Shown: piece after piece, positions 51,572 through 59,723 of the stretch
Position numbering within the stretch: position 1 is the first letter of the stretch
Layout: every line of letters begins with the position of its first letter
Source of the DNA: Bacteriovoracaceae bacterium UBA3083
GTDB lineage: Bacteria; Bdellovibrionota; Bacteriovoracia; Bacteriovoracales; Bacteriovoracaceae
Direction of reading: 5' to 3'
DNA: 64,000 nt
NCBI GenBank assembly: GCA_002366565.1
Contig: DFBJ01000006.1
Coordinates: forward strand, 62,001 to 126,000
Made by a program: the position numbers and the translations under genes
Notes under the pieces: generated by a model
Seen by the model: only the letters and a program-made list of their open reading frames with translations
Told to the model about the DNA's origin: nothing
Database searches by the model: none

Positions 51572-52234
51572 CTAGCCCCTCATTAGCTTTATAGACTCAA
51601 TACTTTCAAAGTCATTAATTGTATTTTTTGTACTAAGAGTTATATCTGTATAACCCGAAATGAATAAAAACATTATATTTAAAAGCATTGCTCCTTTGAG
51701 ATCCTCTTCACTATCACCTATAATAATAGTTTTATCTGTGGATATTTTTTCTTTCGCAACAAGCCTCTTAAGGCTTTCCTCTTTCCCTCCAGGGGCGCCA
51801 TACACCCCAGAAAAAAAAGAATCTATACCTTTATCATGAATCATCTTTATAACCTCGGACTCTCTTCCCCCTGTCCATACATAAATCTTTTTCCCTCGAC
51901 TCTTCAGCTTGTCAATAAAAGCTAAAAAACCCTTTGTAAAAATAGATTGCGCTAGTTCAACTTGCACCTTTTCAGAAAAGTCCCTAACAAGATCTTTAGC
52001 TAAGCAGTCCACTTTCTCCTTATCCTCTATGCCTACTATCTCTTTAAGAAAATATCTATACTTAAGATCTCTAGTAACACCACCGTTTTCAATCAGATAC
52101 CTAAGGAACTGATCTTGCTTATTGCAATCATAACTAGAAATAGTCTTCATAAAACAGTTGATCTTGACCCTGTTAGTATCTAAAATTACTCCATCACAAT
52201 CAAAAATATAGGTCTCAAAATCGAAAATATTCAC
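51572..52234 (-). CDS. HAD-superfamily phosphatase
   Basis: FETYIFDCDGVILDTNRVKI gives motif I (nucleophile Asp12, acid Asp14). IYVWTGGRESEVIKM is motif II, with the Thr in WTGG. KTIIIGDSEEDLKGAMLLN is motif IV. A helical cap lies between motifs I and II, as in phosphoglycolate-phosphatase-like members, so it is not the capless KdsC. 220 aa. GTG 52234 is preceded by GGGAGG. It could dephosphorylate a phosphorylated ulosonate or another sugar phosphate. The 169 bases upstream, divergent to 52404, hold a promoter candidate for the rightward gene. Confidence 0.85.
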   Translation of the reverse strand: MNIFDFETYIFDCDGVILDTNRVKINCFMKTISSYDCNKQDQFLRYLIENGGVTRDLKYRYFLKEIVGIEDKEKVDCLAKDLVRDFSEKVQVELAQSIFTKGFLAFIDKLKSRGKKIYVWTGGRESEVIKMIHDKGIDSFFSGVYGAPGGKEESLKRLVAKEKISTDKTIIIGDSEEDLKGAMLLNIMFLFISGYTDITLSTKNTINDFESIESIKLMRG

Positions 52235-52348
52235 AAGTTACCTCCCGCTCTCTAGATATCACTTAGTTTAAAAAAGTAGAGCACATTACAACACCTAGCA
52301 CAAACAACCAATCCACTATAGTAAATATACTTTTCTTACGGATACCTA

Positions 52349-52377
52349 TTTCAATTATCTTTAAATTACTCTAGAAT
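52349..52377 (+). promoter_or_regulatory. Possible promoter for the methyltransferase/acetyltransferase pair
   Basis: TTTCAA (52349-52354), 17-base spacer, TAGAAT (52372-52377), 26 bases before the ATG at 52404; the -35 is weak. The ATG is preceded by AAAGGAG. Confidence 0.35.
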
Positions 52378-52403
52378 TCAGTACTAAACTTAAAGGAGAA
52401 TGC

Positions 52404-53285
52404 ATGTTTCTACAAGATTTTCAATCCAACTTGGAAAAATACAGTCAAGAACTAAGAGTCCCAGACGAAAGACAGAGAAATGTCTTTTTTGAATATCTTC
52501 ACTTTGTAAAAGCTTGCTACTCTTTAGAAAAAATTGATAATATATTAGAGATAGGAAGTGGCCACTCTACTCCTCTTTTTTCAACAATAGCAAAAGATTA
52601 TGGATCAAAGTTTTATTCAGTAGATCTTGATTTTTCAAGAGTTAAAAAAGCTATTCAAGGAACTCAGTTTGAGCAAATTGTAGATAAATACTGTATTTTA
52701 ACAAAATCTCTCTCTGTTTCCGTAGAAGAGTTTACGAGTTATTATAACAGTGACTATATTTCAACTTTTATGGGTAAAGACTTAAAAGAATTCCACAAGT
52801 CTCTTGAAACTTTTATCACTTTGTCTGGAGACATTCGAAAACTAGAAAAAATAGCAATTGAGTTAAAAATAGAGCCAACTATTGAAGAGCTAATCCCATC
52901 TATACTATCAAGCAAAGGCTTCTTTTCCAATAAGGCAATCAAGGATATATACTCATTTGAGGAGCAATTCGAAGTTGAAACATCTTTTGTAAGAAATCAC
53001 GAGAAACCTTTTCATAATGATTTTAATAATTCCATTCAAACTATTCCTTCATGGGATGTTGTTTTTTTTGACAGCGGAGAATTCTCCAATAACATTGAAT
53101 TTGAGAAACTTGCACCTAAAATTAGAAAAGGAGGGCTAGCAATTCTTCATGATATCACTTTCCCTAAGTCATTTAAAAACTTTATTCCATGCTCCTATAT
53201 ACTGGCGAACCCTAGAGAATGGGAAATTATATATCTTGATACAACCAAAACTCCCCAAGGCTTAATGGTTGCAAAAAAATGCTAA
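52404..53285 (+). CDS. Class I methyltransferase-like protein (Methyltransf_24)
   Basis: IDNILEIGSGHSTPLFSTIA (about 44-63) is motif I of the Methyltransf_24 type, in which 'GSGxST' is characteristic. FYSVDLDFSRVKKAI is the acidic strand. The PSWDVVFFDSGEFSNNIEF and KIRKGGLAILHDITFPKSFK ends match the family. There is a long insert (about 95-210) of unknown role. 293 aa. It overlaps the acetyltransferase by 7 bases. Likely substrate is a sugar or lipid intermediate. Confidence 0.8.
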   Translation: MFLQDFQSNLEKYSQELRVPDERQRNVFFEYLHFVKACYSLEKIDNILEIGSGHSTPLFSTIAKDYGSKFYSVDLDFSRVKKAIQGTQFEQIVDKYCILTKSLSVSVEEFTSYYNSDYISTFMGKDLKEFHKSLETFITLSGDIRKLEKIAIELKIEPTIEELIPSILSSKGFFSNKAIKDIYSFEEQFEVETSFVRNHEKPFHNDFNNSIQTIPSWDVVFFDSGEFSNNIEFEKLAPKIRKGGLAILHDITFPKSFKNFIPCSYILANPREWEIIYLDTTKTPQGLMVAKKC

Positions 53286-53857
53286 ACTTAAAAAAGGTAC
53301 TACATACTTATGTCTACTCGGGACTAAGATTTCTACCAGGAAATCTTGGTTCCATATTAAGAGTTAACCTCTACAGGTCAATTGGCATCAAAATAGGAAA
53401 GGGAACTCATATTGAAGTTGGGGCAAAGCTAGACTCCTCCAAGGTAGTTATTGGAAAAAATGTCCATATTGGTGAGTTTTCATATATTAGTGCGGGTGTA
53501 GTAATTGAGGACAGGGTCAATATAAACTCCAATGTACAAATTGTAACTTCTCCGGGCGGCAGCGTAACAGTAGGGAAAGATTCTCTAATAGGTCAAAATG
53601 TTGTAATTAGAGCAAATGATCACAACTTCAGTAACTTAGAGATTCCTATCAACAAGCAAGGCCATCTCGGTGGAGAAATAATTATAGGTAAAAATGTCTG
53701 GCTAGCTGCTAATGTTGTCGTAACAAGAAACACAAGTATTGGCGATGGCTCTGTCATCGGAGCAGCGAGTGTTGTAACTGAAGATATTCCAACAAACTGT
53801 GTCGCTGTTGGAGCTCCGGCTAGAAGGGTAAAGCTTCGGTCAAGCAACAACTTATAA
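53279..53857 (+). CDS. Left-handed beta-helix acyltransferase
   Basis: Hexapeptide repeats run through most of the 192 aa: IGKGTHIEVGAKLDSSKVVI, IGKNVHIGEFSYISAGVVIE, IGQNVVIRANDHNFSNLEIP (catalytic His region) and IIIGKNVWLAANVVVTRNTS, closing with AVGAPARRVKL. These match WbbJ/WcaB-like O-acetyltransferases that use acetyl-CoA. The N-terminal FLPGNLGSILRVNLYRSIGI resembles an amphipathic membrane-binding segment. Located just before the WbpG-HisH-HisF unit, it may acetylate the same sugar. Confidence 0.87.
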   Translation: MLNLKKVLHTYVYSGLRFLPGNLGSILRVNLYRSIGIKIGKGTHIEVGAKLDSSKVVIGKNVHIGEFSYISAGVVIEDRVNINSNVQIVTSPGGSVTVGKDSLIGQNVVIRANDHNFSNLEIPINKQGHLGGEIIIGKNVWLAANVVVTRNTSIGDGSVIGAASVVTEDIPTNCVAVGAPARRVKLRSSNNL

Positions 53858-53875
53858 CTCTATAGTATCCAAGTA

Positions 53876-53905
53876 TTGACTAACATATAGAAAACTTTCT
53901 ATTAT
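53876..53905 (+). promoter_or_regulatory. Promoter of the wbpG-hisH-hisF unit
   Basis: TTGACT (53876-53881), 18-base spacer, TATTAT (53900-53905). The -35 and -10 each match the consensus at 5 of 6 positions. Start near 53912, 25 bases before ATG 53937, with AAGGA before the ATG. Confidence 0.6.
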
Positions 53906-53936
53906 TGCCTAACAAAATTCCCATATAAGGACTCAA

Positions 53937-55079
53937 ATGGCTAAAAAAATATATTGGTGTAAAAACTGTCTAAACATGTCTACTCGAAACAGGATTTCAT
54001 TTGACGAAAGAGGCTGGTGTAATGCATGCCAATGGATGGAAGAAAAGAAAACCCTCGACTGGACACCTAGGCTTGAGGAGCTAAAAGCTCTCACAAATAA
54101 ATACAGATCAAAAGATGGTGGGTTCGACTGTATTGTTCCCGTTAGTGGCGGAAAGGATGGCTCCTACGTTGCTTACATGCTCAAGCATAAGTTCGGAATG
54201 AACCCACTTGCAGTAACTGTGCGACCTGCACTGTCCTTAGCTCTTGGAGACCAAAACCTCAAGAACTTTATTGACTCTGGATACGACCATATTCACCTCT
54301 CTCCCAACACTAAAGCAATGCAAAAACTAAATAAGTTTGGATTTATTGAAAAAGGTTTTCCCTACTACGGCTGGCTAATTGCAATAAAAGCCGCTGTTCT
54401 TAAAACAGCTCTAAAGTTTGATATCCCACTTGTCTTTTACGGGGAAGACGGGGAAGTAGAATATGGAGGCTCAACAGAAAGTAAAAACAGGTCTCATGTA
54501 GATGTTGAATACGTAAAGCGTATTTACTTTGAAGGCGGCTACGAAAAAGTTTTCAAAAAAGTTTTTGAAGAGGGCGAGATCTCTGACTCTGAACTTTATT
54601 TTTTCAATTTCCCAACTGATGAAGAACTAAATGGAAAAGAAATTATTCATGCACACTGGTCCTACTTTGAAAACTGGGACTCGTACAGAAATTACGTCAT
54701 AGCGAAAGAGCACTGCAACCTCCTAGAAAAAGAAGAAGGAAACACTGGAACTTTCACAAACTTTTCTCAAAACGATCAAGCTCTTTACAACCTTCATGTC
54801 TACCTAATGTACTTGAAATATGGCTTCGGAAGAGCAACACAAGATGCAGGAATAGAAATAAGAAGAGGTGCTATGGACAGAGAACAGGCGCTTAACCTTG
54901 TTAGAATGTATGACAACTCTTATCCTGAAGAATATATAGAACTATACCTAAATTATTATGATATGACTCTTGCTGAGTTTAACAACGTTTTAGATAAATA
55001 TGCTAATACAGACTTATTTGAAAAAGTTGATGGCAAATGGGAACCTAAGTTTAGTCCCGGCGAGGAATTTACAATATGA
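53937..55079 (+). CDS. wbpG: N-acetyl sugar amidotransferase (WbpG family)
   Basis: Adds an amidine (acetamidino) group to an N-acetylated sugar using ammonia delivered from HisH/HisF. The N-terminus holds a zinc site, C8-x2-C11 in WCKNCLNMSTRNRISF and C28-x2-C31 in GWCNACQW. IVPVSGGKDGSYVAYML (about 66-82) is the ATP-pyrophosphatase loop (SGGKDGS). ALSLALGDQNLKNFIDSGYD follows, and the C-terminal region has EIRRGAMDREQALNLV. 380 aa, close to WbpG/PseA/PtmG relatives. Overlaps hisH by 4 bases. Substrate could be ManNAc3NAcA or a nonulosonic acid; neighbours favour the latter. Confidence 0.92.
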   Translation: MAKKIYWCKNCLNMSTRNRISFDERGWCNACQWMEEKKTLDWTPRLEELKALTNKYRSKDGGFDCIVPVSGGKDGSYVAYMLKHKFGMNPLAVTVRPALSLALGDQNLKNFIDSGYDHIHLSPNTKAMQKLNKFGFIEKGFPYYGWLIAIKAAVLKTALKFDIPLVFYGEDGEVEYGGSTESKNRSHVDVEYVKRIYFEGGYEKVFKKVFEEGEISDSELYFFNFPTDEELNGKEIIHAHWSYFENWDSYRNYVIAKEHCNLLEKEEGNTGTFTNFSQNDQALYNLHVYLMYLKYGFGRATQDAGIEIRRGAMDREQALNLVRMYDNSYPEEYIELYLNYYDMTLAEFNNVLDKYANTDLFEKVDGKWEPKFSPGEEFTI

Positions 55080-55696
55080 AAATTGCCATAGTCGACTATG
55101 GCATGGGAAACATAAAGTCCCTTGAAAGTATACTAAAACACCTAGGTGCTCCAGAGGTTAACTACACAAAGAACCCTGAATCACTTTTCAGCTCAGACAA
55201 AGTAATACTTCCAGGAGTAGGCTCTTTTGGAGAAGCTATTGATAACATAGAAAAAAGAGGCTTAAGAGCTATTATAGAAGAGCTAGCTATCGAGAGAAAA
55301 AAAACCTTCTTAGGAATCTGCCTAGGCATGCAAATCATGGCGAACTCTAGCGAAGAAGCACCCGATAAAAAAGGACTAGGACTAATTCAAGGAAATCTAA
55401 CTCGATTCCCCCACTCGAAATTAACCAAAGTTCCCCATGTTGGCTTCAATCAAGTTGAGTTTGGCAATGACTCCACACTTTTCAAAGGGCTTAGCAGTGG
55501 ATGCGACTTCTACTTTACCCATAGCTTCAAATTAACAAACAACTCTAACATCCAGAAAGGCATTTGCAGATATGGCGAAGAGTTCATAGCTGCATTCGAA
55601 CAAGAAAACCTATTTGGTACACAGTTCCACCCAGAATTAAGCCAACAAAATGGCCTAGCCCTGATGGACAACTTCCTAAGAGCTAAACAATGTTAA
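55076..55696 (+). CDS. hisH: HisH-type glutamine amidotransferase subunit
   Basis: A class I glutaminase. MKIAIVDYGMGNIKSLESIL starts the family, FLGICLGMQIMANSSEE has the nucleophilic Cys82, and GTQFHPELSQQNGL has the His/Glu of the triad. 206 aa, full length. In histidine synthesis HisH feeds ammonia to HisF. Here the upstream wbpG and the altered HisF point to ammonia supply for the amidotransferase instead. It overlaps hisF by 7 bases. It is likely a paralogue of the histidine-pathway gene. Confidence 0.92.
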   Translation: MKIAIVDYGMGNIKSLESILKHLGAPEVNYTKNPESLFSSDKVILPGVGSFGEAIDNIEKRGLRAIIEELAIERKKTFLGICLGMQIMANSSEEAPDKKGLGLIQGNLTRFPHSKLTKVPHVGFNQVEFGNDSTLFKGLSSGCDFYFTHSFKLTNNSNIQKGICRYGEEFIAAFEQENLFGTQFHPELSQQNGLALMDNFLRAKQC

Positions 55697-56475
55697 GAAA
55701 AAGAGTGATCTTCACTTTAATTTATAATGACGGTAACTTCATTCAGAGTAGAAACTTTAGGCATCAAAAAGTTGGCAACATAAAATGGCTAGAAAATAAT
55801 TACAAGTTTCAAAAAATATCATACTCCCTAGATGAGCTCATCATTATAAATGCCTCGAAAGAAAATAAAAACACTCAGGACTTTTCCAATTGTGTTTCTA
55901 AGCTCGTCGAGAAGGTATTTATCCCCGTTTGCGCAGGAGGTGGTATAACCTCAATGAAGGACGCAGAGGTTCTATTCAACAAAGGTGCAGACAAGATAAT
56001 TTTAAATACTGCCCTATACAGCAATCCAGAACTCGTAAAGTCTCTCTCTCTTAAATATGGCGCTCAAAGTATTATTGCCTCAATAGATTACAAAAAGATT
56101 AACAACAAATATTGCGTCTACATCAACAATGGTGAAGACAACATAGAACTCCCCCTTGATGAATATATAAACCATATTAACAAATTAAATGTTGGGGAAA
56201 TATATTTAAACTCAATTGACAAAGATGGCACAGGCTTTGGCTATGACTTATCTCCTTTAAGCTTTATCCAAAATAAAATAACGACACCTCTTATCATTGC
56301 TGGTGGTGCTGGAAACTCATCACACCTTATAGAAGGGCTATCTCACGAGTCCGTTAGCGCTGTTGCAACTGCAAATCTATTTAACTTCGTTGGAGATGGA
56401 CTTCCTAAAGCAAGAAGAGAAATGATCGCACTCGGAGTAAACTTAGCCAAATGGGAAGAATATTCTAAAGAGTAA
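55690..56475 (+). CDS. hisF: HisF-like subunit lacking the catalytic Asp
   Basis: A TIM barrel of 261 aa. It starts MLRKRVIFTLIYNDGNFIQS, where true HisF has 'CLDVKDG' with the catalytic Asp11. Here position 11 is Ile, so the imidazole-glycerol phosphate cyclase base is missing. ASIDYKKINNKYCVYINNGE keeps the second Asp, and IIAGGAGNSSHLIEGLS and CAGGGITSMKDAEVLF keep the phosphate sites. This pattern fits the paralogues that pair with WbpG and act as an ammonia conduit rather than in histidine synthesis. Converges on the SDR gene with an 11-base overlap. Confidence 0.9.
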   Translation: MLRKRVIFTLIYNDGNFIQSRNFRHQKVGNIKWLENNYKFQKISYSLDELIIINASKENKNTQDFSNCVSKLVEKVFIPVCAGGGITSMKDAEVLFNKGADKIILNTALYSNPELVKSLSLKYGAQSIIASIDYKKINNKYCVYINNGEDNIELPLDEYINHINKLNVGEIYLNSIDKDGTGFGYDLSPLSFIQNKITTPLIIAGGAGNSSHLIEGLSHESVSAVATANLFNFVGDGLPKARREMIALGVNLAKWEEYSKE

Positions 56476-57199
56476 AGCCATCGTCAACTATAATATTTTG
56501 ACCATTAACAAAATTAGATAAATCACTAATCAGGTAAACAATTGTTCCCTTAAGGTCTTCAGGGTCAAGCATTCCCTTGTTTAAACAATAGCTATTATAT
56601 TTTTCAACAAATTCTTTAGGCTGATTATTTAAAACTCCTCCAGGGCTAATCGAGTTAACTCTAATGTTTTTATTTTTAAAAAGCTTTGCCATATATTTGG
56701 TTAAATGAATTAATCCCGACTTAATGACTGCGTATTCAACAGGCATAGTCATCTCAGTCTCATCATAAATGCCAAAACGAGGTGCCATCACTCCATAAAT
56801 TGATGATATATTTATTATGTTTCCAGATGATTTCGAACTAAAGTATTCAGAGAATACCTGTGATGTTAAGAAGTAACCCCCAAGATTCAAGTTTACATTT
56901 TCACAAAAATCACTAAACTCTACTTCTGAAAAATGTTTTCCGTAATTCTTATTTCTCGGATAAGCATTATTTACCAAGACATCTACCTTGCCATATTTAT
57001 CTAGTATATTGCTTAAAGCATTTTGAATAGACTCCTTATTCGTAATATCCATCTTTACATAATCAGCATTACTCTTTGTACCTGATTCATGTATATCTGC
57101 AATAATCGGAATTCCATTATTTTCTAAAATCGCTTCAACAAACTTTAAGCCAATTAATCCATATCCACCAGTAACGACTACTACTTTTTCATTCAACAT
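56465..57199 (-). CDS. SDR oxidoreductase, PtmA-like
   Basis: A classical SDR. EKVVVVTGGYGLIGLKFVEA (about 4-23) is the cofactor motif; YVKMDITNKESIQNAL, VDVLVNNAYPRNKNYGKHFS and GNIINISSIYGVMAPRFGIY follow; VEYAVIKSGLIHLTKY has the Tyr and Lys; RVNSISPGGVLNNQP and FVNGQNIIVDDGFTL close it. The NAYPRNKNYG and GIYDETEMTMPVEY strings recall PtmA of Campylobacter legionaminic acid loci. Start ATG 57199 lies inside the end of the cytidylyltransferase (11-base overlap); a longer start at 57259 adds 20 non-family residues. About 244 aa. Confidence 0.88.
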   Translation of the reverse strand: MLNEKVVVVTGGYGLIGLKFVEAILENNGIPIIADIHESGTKSNADYVKMDITNKESIQNALSNILDKYGKVDVLVNNAYPRNKNYGKHFSEVEFSDFCENVNLNLGGYFLTSQVFSEYFSSKSSGNIINISSIYGVMAPRFGIYDETEMTMPVEYAVIKSGLIHLTKYMAKLFKNKNIRVNSISPGGVLNNQPKEFVEKYNSYCLNKGMLDPEDLKGTIVYLISDLSNFVNGQNIIVDDGFTL

Positions 57200-57887
57200 A
57201 TAATTCACTCTCAAATAAGGCTTCGGCCAATAAAAAATCAAATGGTGTATCAATATCAACTGCTCTGTGTTCTGGAACTACAACTGAAACCATTTTTTTT
57301 GCATCAAAAATATGAGTTTTTTCTTTTATAAAGCTAGGTCTCGTAACATAACAAACCGTTGTCATATCATAAACACTAGGCGCATCTTGTCTTCGAACAA
57401 TTCTCTCATCACTCTTTATCACAAGTTCCGAATCACCATTTTCACACCTTTTTAGCATATTGAAGTATGGATTATTACCAGCTTTTTTAACAGTTACGAC
57501 AACATCAACATCTTTAGCTAGTGACTCAATACACTTATCAATATCTTTGACAGACCTCAAAGGAGATGTCGCAGGAACACTCACAAAGAGGTCAAATGTT
57601 TCATTTTTTTCTACAAAGTCTACAGCATGCTGCCAACTTAACCATTCACTACTAGTATCTGTTGCTAGATCATTAGGCCTTATGAATGGAACCTCAGCGC
57701 CAAACTCGCGAGCAACTTTAGCAATTTCTTCATCATCTGTTGAAACAATTACTTTCTCAATATATTTAGATTCTTTCGCTTTTATTATTGAGTGAGCTAT
57801 TAAAGGTTTTCCTGCAATCATCTTTATATTTTTGCCCGGAACTCCTTTTGAGCCACCCCTTGCAAAAATAAATGCTATACACTTCAT
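57189..57887 (-). CDS. CMP-nonulosonic acid (legionaminic-type) cytidylyltransferase
   Basis: Activates a nonulosonic acid with CTP. FIFARGGSKGVPGKNIKMIA (7-26) is the complete NeuA/PtmB CTP motif. VIVSTDDEEIAKVAREFGAE and FIRPNDLATDTSSEWLSWQH follow, then DLFVSVPATSPLRSVKDIDK and VKKAGNNPYFNMLK. AVDIDTPFDFLLAEAL is the C-terminal metal motif. 232 aa, matching LegF/PtmB. ATGA overlap with the Gfo/Idh gene upstream. It follows the NeuB-type synthase in the same operon, so the two steps are adjacent. Confidence 0.92.
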   Translation of the reverse strand: MKCIAFIFARGGSKGVPGKNIKMIAGKPLIAHSIIKAKESKYIEKVIVSTDDEEIAKVAREFGAEVPFIRPNDLATDTSSEWLSWQHAVDFVEKNETFDLFVSVPATSPLRSVKDIDKCIESLAKDVDVVVTVKKAGNNPYFNMLKRCENGDSELVIKSDERIVRRQDAPSVYDMTTVCYVTRPSFIKEKTHIFDAKKMVSVVVPEHRAVDIDTPFDFLLAEALFESELYVE

Positions 57888-58843
57888 AAATAATCCTTCA
57901 GTGAAATTTCTTTTTGTAAATTTGATGAATCACGGCAAGCTTCTATTACAGCCATGGCTTTCACTCCATCTAGTACTGTACATATTTCTTTTTTATTTTG
58001 ATCAACACATGAAAAAAAATGTTCTAACTCGTTTACATACATTTCTTGCCAACTATTTCTGCTTGGACTATAAATTTCTCCTCGAATAGAGCTCGTTACT
58101 TTATCACCTATCATATCCCAAGTTATAACTTCATTTTGAAAAGATATTTCAAAAAATCTTTGAGGTTTATCTTTAATCATATCAAGATAAATAGAGCCTT
58201 TATCCAAGAGAAGATCAGCGGTGTCTTCAACATCAATTTCAAGTTTTCCTTTTCTACTCAATCTACATTCAACCTTACCAGGAACACCTAAAAACCAATT
58301 ATATAAATCTATTGCGTGACTTAATTCAAGTAGAACTCCTCCACCTAGTTTTTTTTGTGCAGAAACACTCTCTCTATAATCTACTCCAGGTCGCCAATCT
58401 TTTAGATTTGAACGCATTACAATCTTAATCGATTCTATGCTTTTATTTTTTGAATAATTAAATAAGTAATTAGCCACCTCATTAAATCGAAAACTATAGC
58501 CCAACAAAATAGGAGCATTAACGAACTTAATCTTCTGAGAAAAGTCTAGGCCTTCCTTCAAACTAAATGACAAAGGTTTTTCAATAATCAATGGAGTATT
58601 TCTCTTGAGAAGTTTTAGTGAATGATCAATATGAAAAGGAGCCGGACTAGCAACTATTGCGGCAGAAAAGTCTTGAGTCATTGCTTCTTCGATAGAGGTC
58701 ACTATCTTATCTACGCTCTCAAAGCCTTCTTTTTCACCTAAATTTCTCTTGACGAGAGTTATTTTCGAAAGGGGATATAATTGCTTTAAGTTTTGAACAT
58801 GTCGTTTCGATATATTTCCTGAACCTATTACTAAAAAGTTCAT
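57884..58843 (-). CDS. Gfo/Idh/MocA-family oxidoreductase
   Basis: MNFLVIGSGNISKRHVQNLK at the start gives the Rossmann motif. AAIVASPAPFHIDHSLKLLK and PLIIEKPLSFSLKEGL (EKP motif) and GYSFRFNEVANYLF follow. LGGGVLLELSHAIDLYNWFL has the conserved His. I take ATG 58843, which has AAAGG seven bases before; the ATG at 58861 forms an ATGA overlap with the upstream stop and would add six residues. About 320 aa. It may oxidise or isomerise the pathway's sugar. Its exact role in this nonulosonate route is unknown. Confidence 0.85.
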   Translation of the reverse strand: MNFLVIGSGNISKRHVQNLKQLYPLSKITLVKRNLGEKEGFESVDKIVTSIEEAMTQDFSAAIVASPAPFHIDHSLKLLKRNTPLIIEKPLSFSLKEGLDFSQKIKFVNAPILLGYSFRFNEVANYLFNYSKNKSIESIKIVMRSNLKDWRPGVDYRESVSAQKKLGGGVLLELSHAIDLYNWFLGVPGKVECRLSRKGKLEIDVEDTADLLLDKGSIYLDMIKDKPQRFFEISFQNEVITWDMIGDKVTSSIRGEIYSPSRNSWQEMYVNELEHFFSCVDQNKKEICTVLDGVKAMAVIEACRDSSNLQKEISLKDYL

Positions 58844-58857
58844 CCCTAGACCTTTGC

Positions 58858-59715
58858 TCATATTATTTTATCTAAACTTTCATAACTTCTTAAAACTGAG
58901 TCTATTCCGTCATATACTTCTAGAGTAAATGTTTTGTCCTTCAAGTTATTATTTTTTAAAATATTATATAACACTGATTTTTCAATAAACTCCTCATTTG
59001 AATCACGACTTCCATCATTATCACTAATATGTAAGTAATTAGAGAGGGGTATTAGATGATTCATTTCTTGTTCAAAGTTTAGTTCTAAAGAACAACAAGA
59101 CACTTTTAAATGAGCTACATCTAGCAACAAATTAAAGTTCATTTTTTGTTGAAGCTCATCTCTCTCTTGTGAGTTGACCAATAAGAATGGATTCTCTCCA
59201 TTAAACGATTTATAATTCTTTCTAGAAAGGACATTATTTTCAATATATAGATCCACTCCCTTATCTTTTGCAATTTTATTCAAAGAAGAAAATTCTTTTA
59301 TAAAAGTATCTAGTGCATGATCATAAGGGATCAGTGTGGAACTATTTGATATTTTTTTTCCTAGATCAGTGACTTTTGGAGAAATTCTAAATCCAGCATG
59401 AAGGCCATACTCCTTGGCACCAAATAGAGCAGATAGGTCTATAGCATTATTAATTAATTCTCTAGAGTTTTTTAAAACATTTTCTTTATCAGAGGATAGG
59501 TTTACGACAAAAGATTTTATTGGAGGTGGAAAGTAATTATGACATCTAAAATTTAAACCATACTTTTCTCTTAGTTCCAACAAGTCATTCTCAAAACCCT
59601 CATAATAGTTTGTACCGCCAGAAAGTTCAATATTTTTGAATCCTGAACTAGCTAACTCTTCAACAGATTCTTTGATTCGCTTACTTTTTACATTAGAGCT
59701 GGATACAAATATCAC
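58858..59715 (-). CDS. Sugar phosphate isomerase/epimerase-like TIM barrel
   Basis: Xylose-isomerase-like/AP-endonuclease-2 superfamily. FKNIELSGGTNYYEGFENDL, YGLHAGFRISPKV (metal His region), VDLYIENNVLSRKNY (metal Glu), NLLLDVAHLKVSC (metal Asp) and NYLHISDNDGSRDSNEEFIE line up with the barrel metal ligands; FTLEVYDGI is the last. 285 aa. GTG 59715 with AGGAAC upstream. The position between the nonulosonate synthase and the oxidoreductase suggests that it isomerises a precursor of the nonulosonate; related TIM-barrel genes occur in such loci. Function inferred. Confidence 0.8.
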   Translation of the reverse strand: MIFVSSSNVKSKRIKESVEELASSGFKNIELSGGTNYYEGFENDLLELREKYGLNFRCHNYFPPPIKSFVVNLSSDKENVLKNSRELINNAIDLSALFGAKEYGLHAGFRISPKVTDLGKKISNSSTLIPYDHALDTFIKEFSSLNKIAKDKGVDLYIENNVLSRKNYKSFNGENPFLLVNSQERDELQQKMNFNLLLDVAHLKVSCCSLELNFEQEMNHLIPLSNYLHISDNDGSRDSNEEFIEKSVLYNILKNNNLKDKTFTLEVYDGIDSVLRSYESLDKII

Positions 59716-59723
59716 GCTAGTTC

